DNA of 64,000 nt from Alphaproteobacteria bacterium UBA3612 (GTDB taxonomy: Bacteria; Pseudomonadota; Alphaproteobacteria; Sphingomonadales; Sphingomonadaceae), in NCBI GenBank assembly GCA_002375465.1, contig DFLT01000006.1:1-64000 (forward strand), in the 5' to 3' direction. Of this stretch, positions 16,970-25,028 are shown piece by piece. The notes below the pieces were generated by a model. The model made no database searches and was not told the origin of the DNA. It saw only the letters and a program-made list of their open reading frames with translations. Position numbers and translations under genes: made by a program. Within the stretch, counting starts at the first letter, position 1; each line of letters opens with the position of its first letter.

Positions 16970-18432
16970 CACCCCACGGCCCCTTCCAGGGAAATCCCCA
17001 GCAGCTTCTGGGCCTCTACGGCGAATTCCATGGGCAGCTGCTGCAGCACTTCCTTGGCAAAGCCGTTGACGATCAGGGCGACCGCCTCTTCCTCGTCCAG
17101 GCCGCGCGACTGGGCGTAGAACATCTGATCGTCGCTGATCTTGCTGGTCGTCGCCTCGTGCTCGATCTGCGCGGAGGGATTCTTCACCTCGATATAGGGC
17201 ACGGTATGGGCGCCGCTGTCCGACCCCAGCAGCAGGCTGTCGCACTGCGTGAAGTTGCGGACATTCTCGGCGGACGGTCCCACGCGAACCAGGCCGCGAT
17301 AGGTATTGTCGCTCTTGCCTGCGCTGATGCCCTTCGAGATGATGGTGGAGCGGGTGTTCGCCCCCAGGTGGATCATCTTCGTGCCGGTATCCGCCTGCTG
17401 GTAATTATTGGTCAGTGCGACGGAATAGAATTCGCCGACCGACGATTCGCCGGACAGGACGCAGCTGGGATATTTCCAGGTAACGGCACTGCCGGTTTCG
17501 ACCTGCGTCCATGAAATCTTCGACCGGTCGCCTTTGCAGTGGCCGCGCTTCGTAACGAAATTATAGATGCCGCCCTTGCCGTTCTCGTCGCCCGGATACC
17601 AGTTCTGGACGGTCGAATATTTTATCTCCGCATCGTCGAAGGCGACCAGTTCCACGACCGCCGCGTGAAGCTGGTTTTCGTCACGCATCGGCGCGGTGCA
17701 CCCCTCAAGGTAGGAGACATAGCTGCCCTTGTCCGCGACGATCAGCGTGCGTTCGAACTGGCCGGTATTTTCCGCATTGATGCGGAAATAGGTGCTCAGC
17801 TCCATGGGACAGCGCACCCCCTCCGGAATGTAGACGAATGTGCCGTCGGAAAAGACCGCGCAGTTCAGCGTCGCGAAGTAATTGTCGCGCTGCGGCACGA
17901 CCGATCCCAGATATTTGCGTACCAGATCAGGGTATTCGCGGATTGCCTCCGAGATCGACAGGAAGATGACGCCCGCCTTCGACAGTTCCTCGCGGAACGT
18001 GGTGGCGACGGAAACACTGTCGAACACGGCATCGACGGCAACCTTGCGCGCGCCCTCGACATTGGCGAGCACCTTCTGCTCCTCGATGGGAATGCCCAGC
18101 TTCTCATATGTGTCGCGGATCGCCGGATCCAGATCGTCTAGACTGTCCAGCTTTGGCCGAGCTTTCGGCTCGGCATAATAATAGGCATCCTGATAATCGA
18201 TGGGATCCATCTTCAGCTTGGCCCAGTCGGGGGTCTCCATCTTCTCCCACATGCGAAAGGCCTTCAGCCGCCAGTCCAGCATCCACTGCGGCTCGCCCTT
18301 CTTCAGGGAGATGTAGCGGACGGTATCTTCGCTGAGGCCCTTGGGCGCCATTTCGGATTCGACGTCGCTGGAGAAGCCCCATTTATATTTTGAGGCTTCC
18401 TTGGCGAGGGCGATGGTTTCGGCATCTGCCAT
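16969..18432 (-). CDS. sufB: Fe-S cluster assembly scaffold SufB
   Basis: A 487-residue SufB, the main scaffold on which clusters form. Recognisable stretches include [11 protein letters not shown], the early [30 protein letters not shown] and the late [18 protein letters not shown], which are characteristic. The start overlaps the stop of the Rrf2 regulator by one base (TGATG). Length and order fit SufB of alphaproteobacteria. Confidence 0.96.
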   Translation of the reverse strand: MADAETIALAKEASKYKWGFSSDVESEMAPKGLSEDTVRYISLKKGEPQWMLDWRLKAFRMWEKMETPDWAKLKMDPIDYQDAYYYAEPKARPKLDSLDDLDPAIRDTYEKLGIPIEEQKVLANVEGARKVAVDAVFDSVSVATTFREELSKAGVIFLSISEAIREYPDLVRKYLGSVVPQRDNYFATLNCAVFSDGTFVYIPEGVRCPMELSTYFRINAENTGQFERTLIVADKGSYVSYLEGCTAPMRDENQLHAAVVELVAFDDAEIKYSTVQNWYPGDENGKGGIYNFVTKRGHCKGDRSKISWTQVETGSAVTWKYPSCVLSGESSVGEFYSVALTNNYQQADTGTKMIHLGANTRSTIISKGISAGKSDNTYRGLVRVGPSAENVRNFTQCDSLLLGSDSGAHTVPYIEVKNPSAQIEHEATTSKISDDQMFYAQSRGLDEEEAVALIVNGFAKEVLQQLPMEFAVEAQKLLGISLEGAVG

Positions 18433-18878
18433 CAGGCGGGTTCCTTGAGTCTGGATTCATGCGCCGTCACCGGCGCGGGAAGCTGGGCGAGGTCGGCAAG
18501 GCTGACGTCGCTGAGCGCGCCCCTTACCTTCCGGTTGATCAGCGTCCAGTGCGGCTTCATCCGGCACTGGGATCCGATCGCGCAATCGTCCGCACCTTCG
18601 TGCAGGCATTGCGTCAGGCCGATGGGACCATCGACGGCCTCGACGATCTCGGTCAGCCGGATGGCACCTGGCGGTCGCGAAAGGCTGACGCCGCCCAATG
18701 CGCCACGGGCCGACGCCAGCAATCCCGCGCGCGCCAGCAGAACCGTCAGCTTTGCGGCGGTCGGGGCGGGAATGCCCGTATCGGCGGCAAGAGCCGCGGC
18801 GCTGACACGCGTCTCGCTTTCGGCCAGCCGCACCATGGCGACGACCGCATAATCGGCGAGATTTGACAGGCGTAACAT
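18432..18878 (-). CDS. Rrf2-family regulator of the suf operon
   Basis: A 148-residue Rrf2 (IscR/SufR-like) regulator. The winged helix opens with [18 protein letters not shown], and a cluster-binding segment holds three cysteines ([15 protein letters not shown]). It should sense iron-sulfur status and control the operon it heads. The start ATG 18878 is preferred over an adjacent upstream TTG; GGAAAGG lies upstream. A promoter and a GGACC/GGTCC palindrome lie just ahead of it. Confidence 0.92.
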   Translation of the reverse strand: MLRLSNLADYAVVAMVRLAESETRVSAAALAADTGIPAPTAAKLTVLLARAGLLASARGALGGVSLSRPPGAIRLTEIVEAVDGPIGLTQCLHEGADDCAIGSQCRMKPHWTLINRKVRGALSDVSLADLAQLPAPVTAHESRLKEPA

Positions 18879-18884
18879 CAATTC

Positions 18885-18931
18885 GGACCTTTCCGGTCCT
18901 CTTTATATTGGAGCCGCCGTGACTCTTTCAA
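18885..18931 (-). promoter_or_regulatory. Promoter and candidate operator of the suf operon
   Basis: On the minus strand TTGAAA (18931-18926) is separated by 17 bases from ATATAA (18908-18903), a good sigma-70 type pair. Just downstream, at the expected transcription start, GGACC and GGTCC (18885-18889 and 18895-18899) form an inverted repeat with a 5-base spacer. A regulator bound there would block initiation, and the adjacent Rrf2 protein is the natural candidate. Confidence 0.55.
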
Positions 18932-19312
18932 CCCGGGCTCCGAACAGCCCCGCTCCATGTGACGCGCTTGCCCGGCAAGGCAGGGGGTGGGAACAGTAGA
19001 AAATTGCGAACAAGGTCAAAAATTGTCGGTTTTGTACAATTAGGACGGCCGTGGAACGACTATGTATCGCTGGGACTGGATCGTTGGCGGGTACGCTGGT
19101 ACGCAACTCGCACGTCACGCAAGCCAACAAGAACGCACGCCTGCGATCCACGAAGCGTACGGGATGATATGTCGGCAGCTCCCGCATCTCATCCCGTACG
19201 GACTTCGTGACGCCTCCTTTATGAATTAGGCGACTCGCCAGCGCAAGGGCGCCACCTTATACGGCACGGCATCGTCCATGCGGCCGGGGGGTCTGTTCTG
19301 TCGATCATCGAC
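18932..19312. other. Intergenic interval between suf operon and AraC gene
   Basis: No gene could be supported here. The interval contains AT-rich patches around 19000-19045 and one long hairpin at 19151-19207. I saw no tRNA-like fold. Confidence 0.5.
19151..19207. repeat. Long imperfect hairpin
   Basis: CGTACGGGATGA (19156-19167) pairs perfectly with TCATCCCGTACG (19189-19200), and CGAAG (19151-19155) pairs with CTTCG (19203-19207) across a two-base bulge. The loop is 21 bases. No run of T follows on either strand, so a simple terminator is unlikely. Confidence 0.65.
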
Positions 19313-20146
19313 ATGCGCTTTTACGAGCCCGCGCCGGACCTGCGCGGGCTAATATCGAAATACTACGTCCTGGATTTCGACGTCCCGCGTCTGTCGGACA
19401 TTATTCAGACGGAGGCGACCAATATTCGCTTCGCGCTGGGCGGCAGCTATCGCATGGCGCTGGCGGGTGCGGACATCGCTTGTAGCGGCGCGACGATGTT
19501 CGGTCCGCGCACGCAGCCGCTCAGCATGACCGCAACGGGCCCGGGTCGCGCGCTGGGCGTCGGTGTCCTTCCCATGGGCATGCAGGCCATTGCCGGGTTT
19601 TCCGCGCGCGAACTGACGGACAAGATTATTCCGCTGGAAGACGTGTTGGGTGCCGCCGCGGTCGACGCGCAGGATCGAATGCTTCACGCCCCCGACGACC
19701 AGACCCTGATCCGGATTGCCGACGCCTTCTTCCGCGCCGCCTGGCGCCGCCGACCCGACCGCGCCGCCCTGTTCCAGCAGGCAGTGGCAGCATGGCTGAA
19801 GGATTGCGACGATCCCCAGATCGACGATCTGGTATCCACGTGTGACCTCAGCGCGCGGCAGGTGGAACGGCTGACGGCACGCTATTTCGGCATGTCGCCC
19901 AAGCTTCTTGCGCGGCAGGGGCGGGTCCTGCGCGCGGCCGCGAAATTGCGCCTCGCGCCGGATCTGTCGTGGACCGACGCGGCGGGGGCAGGCTTTTTCG
20001 ATCAGTCCCACTTCATTCGCGATTTCCGGGCATTTGTCGGCATGACCCCCACTGAGTTCCGCCAGAACAAGGCACCCGCAACCAGCGCCGGCCTGAGGGC
20101 GCGCACGCGCGAGCGGCTGATCTCTCCTCTGTCGCTGCTCAGCTAG
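19313..20146 (+). CDS. AraC-family transcriptional regulator
   Basis: A 277-residue regulator. The N-terminal part (about 1-150, starting MRFYEPAPDLRGLISKYY) is the DUF6597-type sensing domain, and the C-terminal part has an AraC double helix-turn-helix: DLVSTCDLSARQVERLTARYFG, then AGAGFFDQSHFIRDFRAFVG and MTPTEFR. It has no obvious operon partner upstream; the thioesterase and gloA follow 41 bases later in the same direction. Ligand and targets are unknown. Confidence 0.9.
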   Translation: MRFYEPAPDLRGLISKYYVLDFDVPRLSDIIQTEATNIRFALGGSYRMALAGADIACSGATMFGPRTQPLSMTATGPGRALGVGVLPMGMQAIAGFSARELTDKIIPLEDVLGAAAVDAQDRMLHAPDDQTLIRIADAFFRAAWRRRPDRAALFQQAVAAWLKDCDDPQIDDLVSTCDLSARQVERLTARYFGMSPKLLARQGRVLRAAAKLRLAPDLSWTDAAGAGFFDQSHFIRDFRAFVGMTPTEFRQNKAPATSAGLRARTRERLISPLSLLS

Positions 20147-20187
20147 CCCGCCATGACAAGGCGGGGGCGATAGGATACACGCCCGGC

Positions 20188-20658
20188 ATGGCCCGCTCCG
20201 ACTTCCGTTTCAGATTTCCGCTGCGCGTTCGCTATGCCGAATGCGATATGCAGGGCATCGTCTTCAATTCGCGCTACCTGGAATATCTCGATGTCGGCGT
20301 GACCGAATATTGGCGCGCCGTCGGCGCCACTGCGGAAAATTGGGGCGCGGAGGATTGGCGCAATTTCGATTTCCATGTGGCACGCAACCTCATCGACTAC
20401 CGCAAGCCACTATTGCTGGACGAGACGTTCGATATCTGTTTGCGGTCGGACAGGATCGGTACCACATCAATGTCTCTGACCTGGGAAATCCACGGGCATG
20501 CAGAGGGCGACGATCAGGACGATCTGAGGGTTGAGGGCGCGCAGGTGTGCGTCCATGTAGCCACGGCCCGCGGCGCACCGGCCCCGGTGCCCGCCCAGGT
20601 GATAGAGATGTTTTCAGCCTATGAAGGGCGCGAACTGCAACGAAAGGCGGCAGCATGA
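20188..20658 (+). CDS. Acyl-CoA thioesterase, hot-dog fold (4HBT/YbgC-like)
   Basis: A 156-residue hot-dog thioesterase. The family motif is near the N-terminus: RYAECDMQGIVFNSRYLEYLD, where the Asp in ECDMQG is the likely catalytic residue. It hydrolyses acyl-CoA to free acid and CoA in the cytoplasm. The stop overlaps the gloA start by four bases, so the two are co-translated. Confidence 0.88.
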   Translation: MARSDFRFRFPLRVRYAECDMQGIVFNSRYLEYLDVGVTEYWRAVGATAENWGAEDWRNFDFHVARNLIDYRKPLLLDETFDICLRSDRIGTTSMSLTWEIHGHAEGDDQDDLRVEGAQVCVHVATARGAPAPVPAQVIEMFSAYEGRELQRKAAA

Positions 20659-21077
20659 GCATGAAATATCTGCACACCATGGTCCGCGTGTCCGATCTGG
20701 GCGCGTCGATCCGCTTCTACGAACTGCTGGGATTGAAGGAGATGCGGCGCAAGGATGTGCCGCAGGGCCGCTTCACGCTGGTCTTCATGGCCGCCCCGGA
20801 CGATGCGGGGGGAGAGGTCGAGCTGACCTATAATTGGGACCCCGAAACCTATGATGGCGGCCGTAATTTCGGCCATCTCGCCTATGCCGTCGACGATATT
20901 TACGACAGCTGCCAGCGGCTGATGGATGCGGGCGTCACCATCAACCGACCACCGCACGACGGCCGCATGGCATTTGTTCGATCACCCGACGGAATTTCCG
21001 TGGAACTGCTGCAGGCCGGCAACGCCCTTCCCCCGAAGGAACCCTGGGCGTCGATGCCAAACACTGGCAGCTGGTAG
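20655..21077 (+). CDS. gloA: Lactoylglutathione lyase (glyoxalase I)
   Basis: A 140-residue VOC-fold enzyme with the GloA pattern: LHTMVRVSDLGASIRFYELLGL at the start, VELTYNWDPETYDGGRNFGHLAYAVDD in the middle and PDGISVELLQ at the end, supplying the His/Glu metal ligands. It converts the methylglyoxal-glutathione hemithioacetal to S-lactoylglutathione. gloB, which performs the next step, lies at 22874 beyond one diguanylate cyclase gene. Confidence 0.92.
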   Translation: MSMKYLHTMVRVSDLGASIRFYELLGLKEMRRKDVPQGRFTLVFMAAPDDAGGEVELTYNWDPETYDGGRNFGHLAYAVDDIYDSCQRLMDAGVTINRPPHDGRMAFVRSPDGISVELLQAGNALPPKEPWASMPNTGSW

Positions 21078-21090
21078 CCGGTCGCGGCGC

Positions 21091-22743
21091 TCAGGCCGCC
21101 ATCGCCTGCTCCTTGGCGGAGGAGACGTTTTCTTCCGCCATGCAAGACCGGTCCCTACCCTCCCGCTCCGCGCGGGCGAGAATGGCCGACAATGGCTCCT
21201 GATTCGCCGCGGCAATCCCGGCGCTGACGGTCAGGCGATTCTTCAATTCCGGCACAGCCAGATCGGCGCCGCGCGAGATCCTTTCGCGCAGCCGGTCGAC
21301 TTGCTCCTTCGCTGCGCCCGGGCTGGCGCCCCGTAGCGCGAGCGCGAACTCCTCTCCACCCAGACGACAGGCAATCAACCGGCGCCCGGCGGCGGCGCGC
21401 AATATTCCCGCAACGGCGGTCAGTGCGTCATCCCCGACCCTGTGCCCGTACGTGTCGTTCACTGCCTTGAAATGGTCGATGTCCAGAATGACGACAATGT
21501 CCGGCCCCCATCTGGCGCATTCACGCTCAAAGGCGCGGCGGTTCATCAGGCCAGTCAGACCATCCGTATGGGCCAGATGGTCCAGTTGCGCTTCGCGTGC
21601 CTCTGCCTTATCCCTCTGCCGGCGCATCGTCAGGAACCGGTCCGCAACCCCCAGAGACGTCACGACCGCCTCTATGACCAAAGCGAAATACAGCCCCATC
21701 TCGGCGTCGGCGCTCTGTTCCACATGGCCGGTATATCTCAGCAGCCGCTCTAGGCTGGTCAGGACGATCCCGAGACTGGACAGGAAAATGAACTGTGCGG
21801 CGCGGCTGCCGCGCCACAACGCGATACCGATCGCCACGACGTAAAGCGCCAGCCATGGGACGAAGGAATAATACCACCAGATGCGGCCCGTCACGCGCGC
21901 CCAGTCGCCGGTGTGCAGGGTTACAATGGTCGCGATGCACAATAGCGGCAAGATTATCTGCAGAAGCCGGCATAGCCATTGCGGGATTTTTCCAGCCTCC
22001 GTGAAGTGGATCGCGAACATGCTGGCGCTGGCGACACCCAGAACGAACGCCCAATTGTTCAAATGCCATCGCGTCAGCAGCGGCAGATCGGGAAAGATCA
22101 TGAAAATCAGGCCGCTTGAGGAGAGCGCATAGGTCGCGACGCTTACCACCATCAGGCCGTGCCAGATGATGAAACGCTCTCTCAGCACCGTAAAGAAGGC
22201 GCCATTGAAAAGCAGTGGCAATACGATCAGCCCCAGAATGAAAGCCAGGGCCATTCCCCGCTTGAAGCGCAGATCGGCAAGGTCGGTTCTGCCCTGCAGC
22301 GAGCCGGCGGAAAATATCGTCAGGGAGCGGGGGCGCTCCACCCCGACGACCAGACCGGTCAGCGGCGCGTCGTGCGGCGGCAACGCAAACGCCATCCTGA
22401 CGGCGGGAACCCAGCTGCTGGCGGCGACATCAGGGCCATAGTTGATCGTTCGCCTCGTCCCGTCCGCATAGCTGGCGATCAGCGTCAATTCGTCGAACGC
22501 GCTCGGGTCGGTGACGTAGAACAGCTCATCATCCGGCAAGGAATCGAACGCGCCGGTCGCATTGGCCCAGACCATTGGCGACTGGTCGGTAAACCGGTCC
22601 GCGCCGCAATTGGCGCCGCCGCTTCCCCTGCCATCGTCGCGGCCTTGCCACCGTTCAGGAGCGGGGGGCGGCGCATCCGCCGACAGGCCGATCGTGCAGA
22701 ATTCCAATTGCACGCCCTCTTGCGCGGCGGCAGGCGCAGACAC
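21091..22743 (-). CDS. Membrane diguanylate cyclase with periplasmic sensor domain
   Basis: A protein of at least 550 residues. The N-terminal ~165 residues look periplasmic (7TMR-DISM extracellular type), followed by seven hydrophobic helices (about 175-370), a short coiled linker (RRQRDKAEAREAQLDHLAH) and a GGDEF domain with intact active site RLGGEEF. The RxxD inhibitory site five residues before GGEEF is absent. It should make cyclic di-GMP at the inner membrane. The first standard start is GTG 22743, but the 14 codons upstream encode a perfect signal peptide beginning at an ATT codon at 22785 (see findings). It is convergent with gloA. Confidence 0.88.
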   Translation of the reverse strand: MSAPAAAQEGVQLEFCTIGLSADAPPPAPERWQGRDDGRGSGGANCGADRFTDQSPMVWANATGAFDSLPDDELFYVTDPSAFDELTLIASYADGTRRTINYGPDVAASSWVPAVRMAFALPPHDAPLTGLVVGVERPRSLTIFSAGSLQGRTDLADLRFKRGMALAFILGLIVLPLLFNGAFFTVLRERFIIWHGLMVVSVATYALSSSGLIFMIFPDLPLLTRWHLNNWAFVLGVASASMFAIHFTEAGKIPQWLCRLLQIILPLLCIATIVTLHTGDWARVTGRIWWYYSFVPWLALYVVAIGIALWRGSRAAQFIFLSSLGIVLTSLERLLRYTGHVEQSADAEMGLYFALVIEAVVTSLGVADRFLTMRRQRDKAEAREAQLDHLAHTDGLTGLMNRRAFERECARWGPDIVVILDIDHFKAVNDTYGHRVGDDALTAVAGILRAAAGRRLIACRLGGEEFALALRGASPGAAKEQVDRLRERISRGADLAVPELKNRLTVSAGIAAANQEPLSAILARAEREGRDRSCMAEENVSSAKEQAMAA

Positions 22744-22873
22744 GGCGGCAAGGAATGCAAGAATGAAGGCGACGAACGTACGAATTAGTAGGAATTCCCC
22801 AAGCCCGTCCGCTATTCCATAAGGCCGTTTCGGAACGGTTAACGGGGCCGCGCGAACCTGCTATGCTGCGGCC

Positions 22874-23602
22874 ATGCTAGATATCGTCCAGATCCCCGTA
22901 CTCAATGATAATTATGTCTACCTGGTCCATGATCCGGACAGTGGCGAGACAGCCGTCATCGACCCGGCGGTTGCCGGTCCCGTACTGACCGAGGCGGAGC
23001 GGCGCGGCTGGCGGATCACCCAGATTCTCAACACGCATTGGCATCCCGACCATGTCGGCGGCAATCAGGAGATAAAGGACGCCACCGGCTGCCATATCAC
23101 CGGACCCCGGGGCGAGCAGGAAAAGATTACCGGCATCGACCGCGCCGTGGTCGAGGGGGAAGAGGTCAGCATCGGCAAGCATCTGGGCTGCGTTATAGAT
23201 GTGCCCGGCCACACTGCCGGCCATAACGCCTATTATTTCGCGGATGAGGGTGTCCTGTTCTGCGGTGACACGCTGTTCGCCATGGGCTGCGGTAAATTGT
23301 TCGAGGGCACACCCGCCGACATGTTCGACAGTCTGCGCAAGTTTGCCGCCCTGCCCCCCGCGACGCAGGTCTATTGCGCGCATGAATATACCGAAGCGAA
23401 CGGGCGCTTTGCGCTGACCGCAGAACCCGGCAATGATGCGCTGGCGCGCCGCCAGTCAGAAGTGGTCGCACAGCGCGAAAAGGGGATTCCCACCGTCCCT
23501 TCGACCATCGAGGCAGAGCTGAAGACCAATCCGTTCTTGCGGGCACGTTCTGCGAAGGAGCTGGGCGAACGCCGTGCGGCCAAGGACGCCTTCGCCGGTT
23601 GA
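22874..23602 (+). CDS. gloB: Hydroxyacylglutathione hydrolase (glyoxalase II)
   Basis: A 242-residue metallo-beta-lactamase-fold hydrolase. The metal motif is NTHWHPDHVGGN, followed by VPGHTAGHNAYYF, FCGDTLF and the C-terminal YCAHEYTEAN, all typical of GloB. It cleaves S-lactoylglutathione to lactate and glutathione, completing methylglyoxal detoxification with gloA. It stands alone between two diguanylate cyclase genes. Confidence 0.95.
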   Translation: MLDIVQIPVLNDNYVYLVHDPDSGETAVIDPAVAGPVLTEAERRGWRITQILNTHWHPDHVGGNQEIKDATGCHITGPRGEQEKITGIDRAVVEGEEVSIGKHLGCVIDVPGHTAGHNAYYFADEGVLFCGDTLFAMGCGKLFEGTPADMFDSLRKFAALPPATQVYCAHEYTEANGRFALTAEPGNDALARRQSEVVAQREKGIPTVPSTIEAELKTNPFLRARSAKELGERRAAKDAFAG

Positions 23603-23666
23603 CGCGGTAATAAATTCCTAAACCCTGCATATTAGGCTGAGCCTATCGCAGTTTGGGTTCAGCTAT

Positions 23667-24962
23667 TTGAAAATCCTGGTTTACATGGTGGCGCTTCTCC
23701 ACCTGATCGGCCTTGTGGGCGATCCGGCGTCTGCCGCTGCCTTGTCGAATCACGTCCACGCCGCAAGCTGGGGCGCGATTCTGACGGGGATGCTGTGGGG
23801 CATCGTCATCATCCCGATTTTCTATGCGATGAGCTTCTATGTCGTCCTCAGGGAGCGGTTTTTGCTGCTGCTCAGCGCCCGGGCGTTCAGCAATATCGTC
23901 TTCATCTTCGGGATGTCCGCATTCGTCATAGACGGATTGCCGGCCCCGGACAGCCCGGCGCGATATTGGGCGACCCTTTGGGGTTTTAACATTCTCGTCG
24001 CCCTCGCCGGCCCGTTCCTGAAGGCATATCTGGAGCCGGGTTGCGTCGACCGCTGGGTTAATTGGGCGCTCTGCCTCATCTTTCCCTTCGTCATCGCAAA
24101 GACGATCGTTCAGCCGCTCTGGACGCCGGGCAGCACAGCGGCAGCGCTCTCCTCGCTTCTTTACGTTCCGGTACTTGGGGTCATTGTGTTCGCGCTTGGG
24201 CAGGCCTTTCGGCGCGGCAGCCGCGCGGCAACTTTCCAAATCGTTGGCTGGGCCCCGCTGATCCTCGTCTGTACCGAGATTTTGCTGCGCGGAATCTTTG
24301 GATTTGCCAGGCCGCCCGGAATCGATATCGCCATATTGGGTGCCACGGCCTTTGAATTCTGCGTCGGCGCCGTCGGCGTCGCCGATCGCTTCTACCGCCT
24401 GCGGCAGGAACGCGACGAGGCGCACGAGCGCGCGGACGCTGCCGACCGTTTGGCACGAACCGATCCGTTAACGGGCATCGCGAACCGCCGCGCGCTCGAA
24501 CAGCGCTATGCCCGGGCGCTTGAGCAAAACGAAACGGTGGCGGCCGTCGCCGTCTTCGACCTGGATTATTTCAAGCGGATCAATGACCGCCATGGGCACG
24601 ATGTCGGCGATGATGTTTTGCGAACCGTAGCACGTACGCTGGGGGAAGAGGGCGGACTAACAGCCAGAATGGGAGGGGAGGAGTTTGCCCTGCTGGTCTT
24701 TACCGGGGACCCCGAGGTGACGGCAGAGGCCGCACGTCAGCGCATTCCTGTTCGCGTTGCCGAAAAAGTACCCGGGCTCTCCCTGCCCGTGACGGCAAGT
24801 CTGGGCCTGGCACGCGTCGTTCGCGGCGAACCCCTGCGCGAGGCGCTGCGCCGCGCGGACGAACATCTTTATATCGCGAAGCGTGAAGGCCGTAATTGCG
24901 GTCGCTGGTCGACCCCGCCCATACCACAGCAGGTGGCAGCGGCAGTCCGCGCCGCCGCCTGA
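23667..24962 (+). CDS. Membrane diguanylate cyclase
   Basis: A 431-residue protein with about seven hydrophobic segments over residues 1-235, then a charged linker (RLRQERDEAHERADAADRLAR) and a GGDEF domain (DPLTGIANRR, FDLDYFKRINDRHGHDVGDD, RMGGEEFALL). The active site is intact and there is no RxxD inhibitory site at the usual distance. The start is TTG at 23667. The segment GVADRF just before the linker is shared with the cyclase at 21091, so the two are likely paralogues, this one without the periplasmic domain. It starts 64 bases after gloB. Confidence 0.88.
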   Translation: MKILVYMVALLHLIGLVGDPASAAALSNHVHAASWGAILTGMLWGIVIIPIFYAMSFYVVLRERFLLLLSARAFSNIVFIFGMSAFVIDGLPAPDSPARYWATLWGFNILVALAGPFLKAYLEPGCVDRWVNWALCLIFPFVIAKTIVQPLWTPGSTAAALSSLLYVPVLGVIVFALGQAFRRGSRAATFQIVGWAPLILVCTEILLRGIFGFARPPGIDIAILGATAFEFCVGAVGVADRFYRLRQERDEAHERADAADRLARTDPLTGIANRRALEQRYARALEQNETVAAVAVFDLDYFKRINDRHGHDVGDDVLRTVARTLGEEGGLTARMGGEEFALLVFTGDPEVTAEAARQRIPVRVAEKVPGLSLPVTASLGLARVVRGEPLREALRRADEHLYIAKREGRNCGRWSTPPIPQQVAAAVRAAA

Positions 24963-25028
24963 ACCCTTCCCCGCAGCCGCACTCTCCCTTAGGGGTGTGT
25001 GGATCTGAAATTGGGGGAGTTCCAAATC

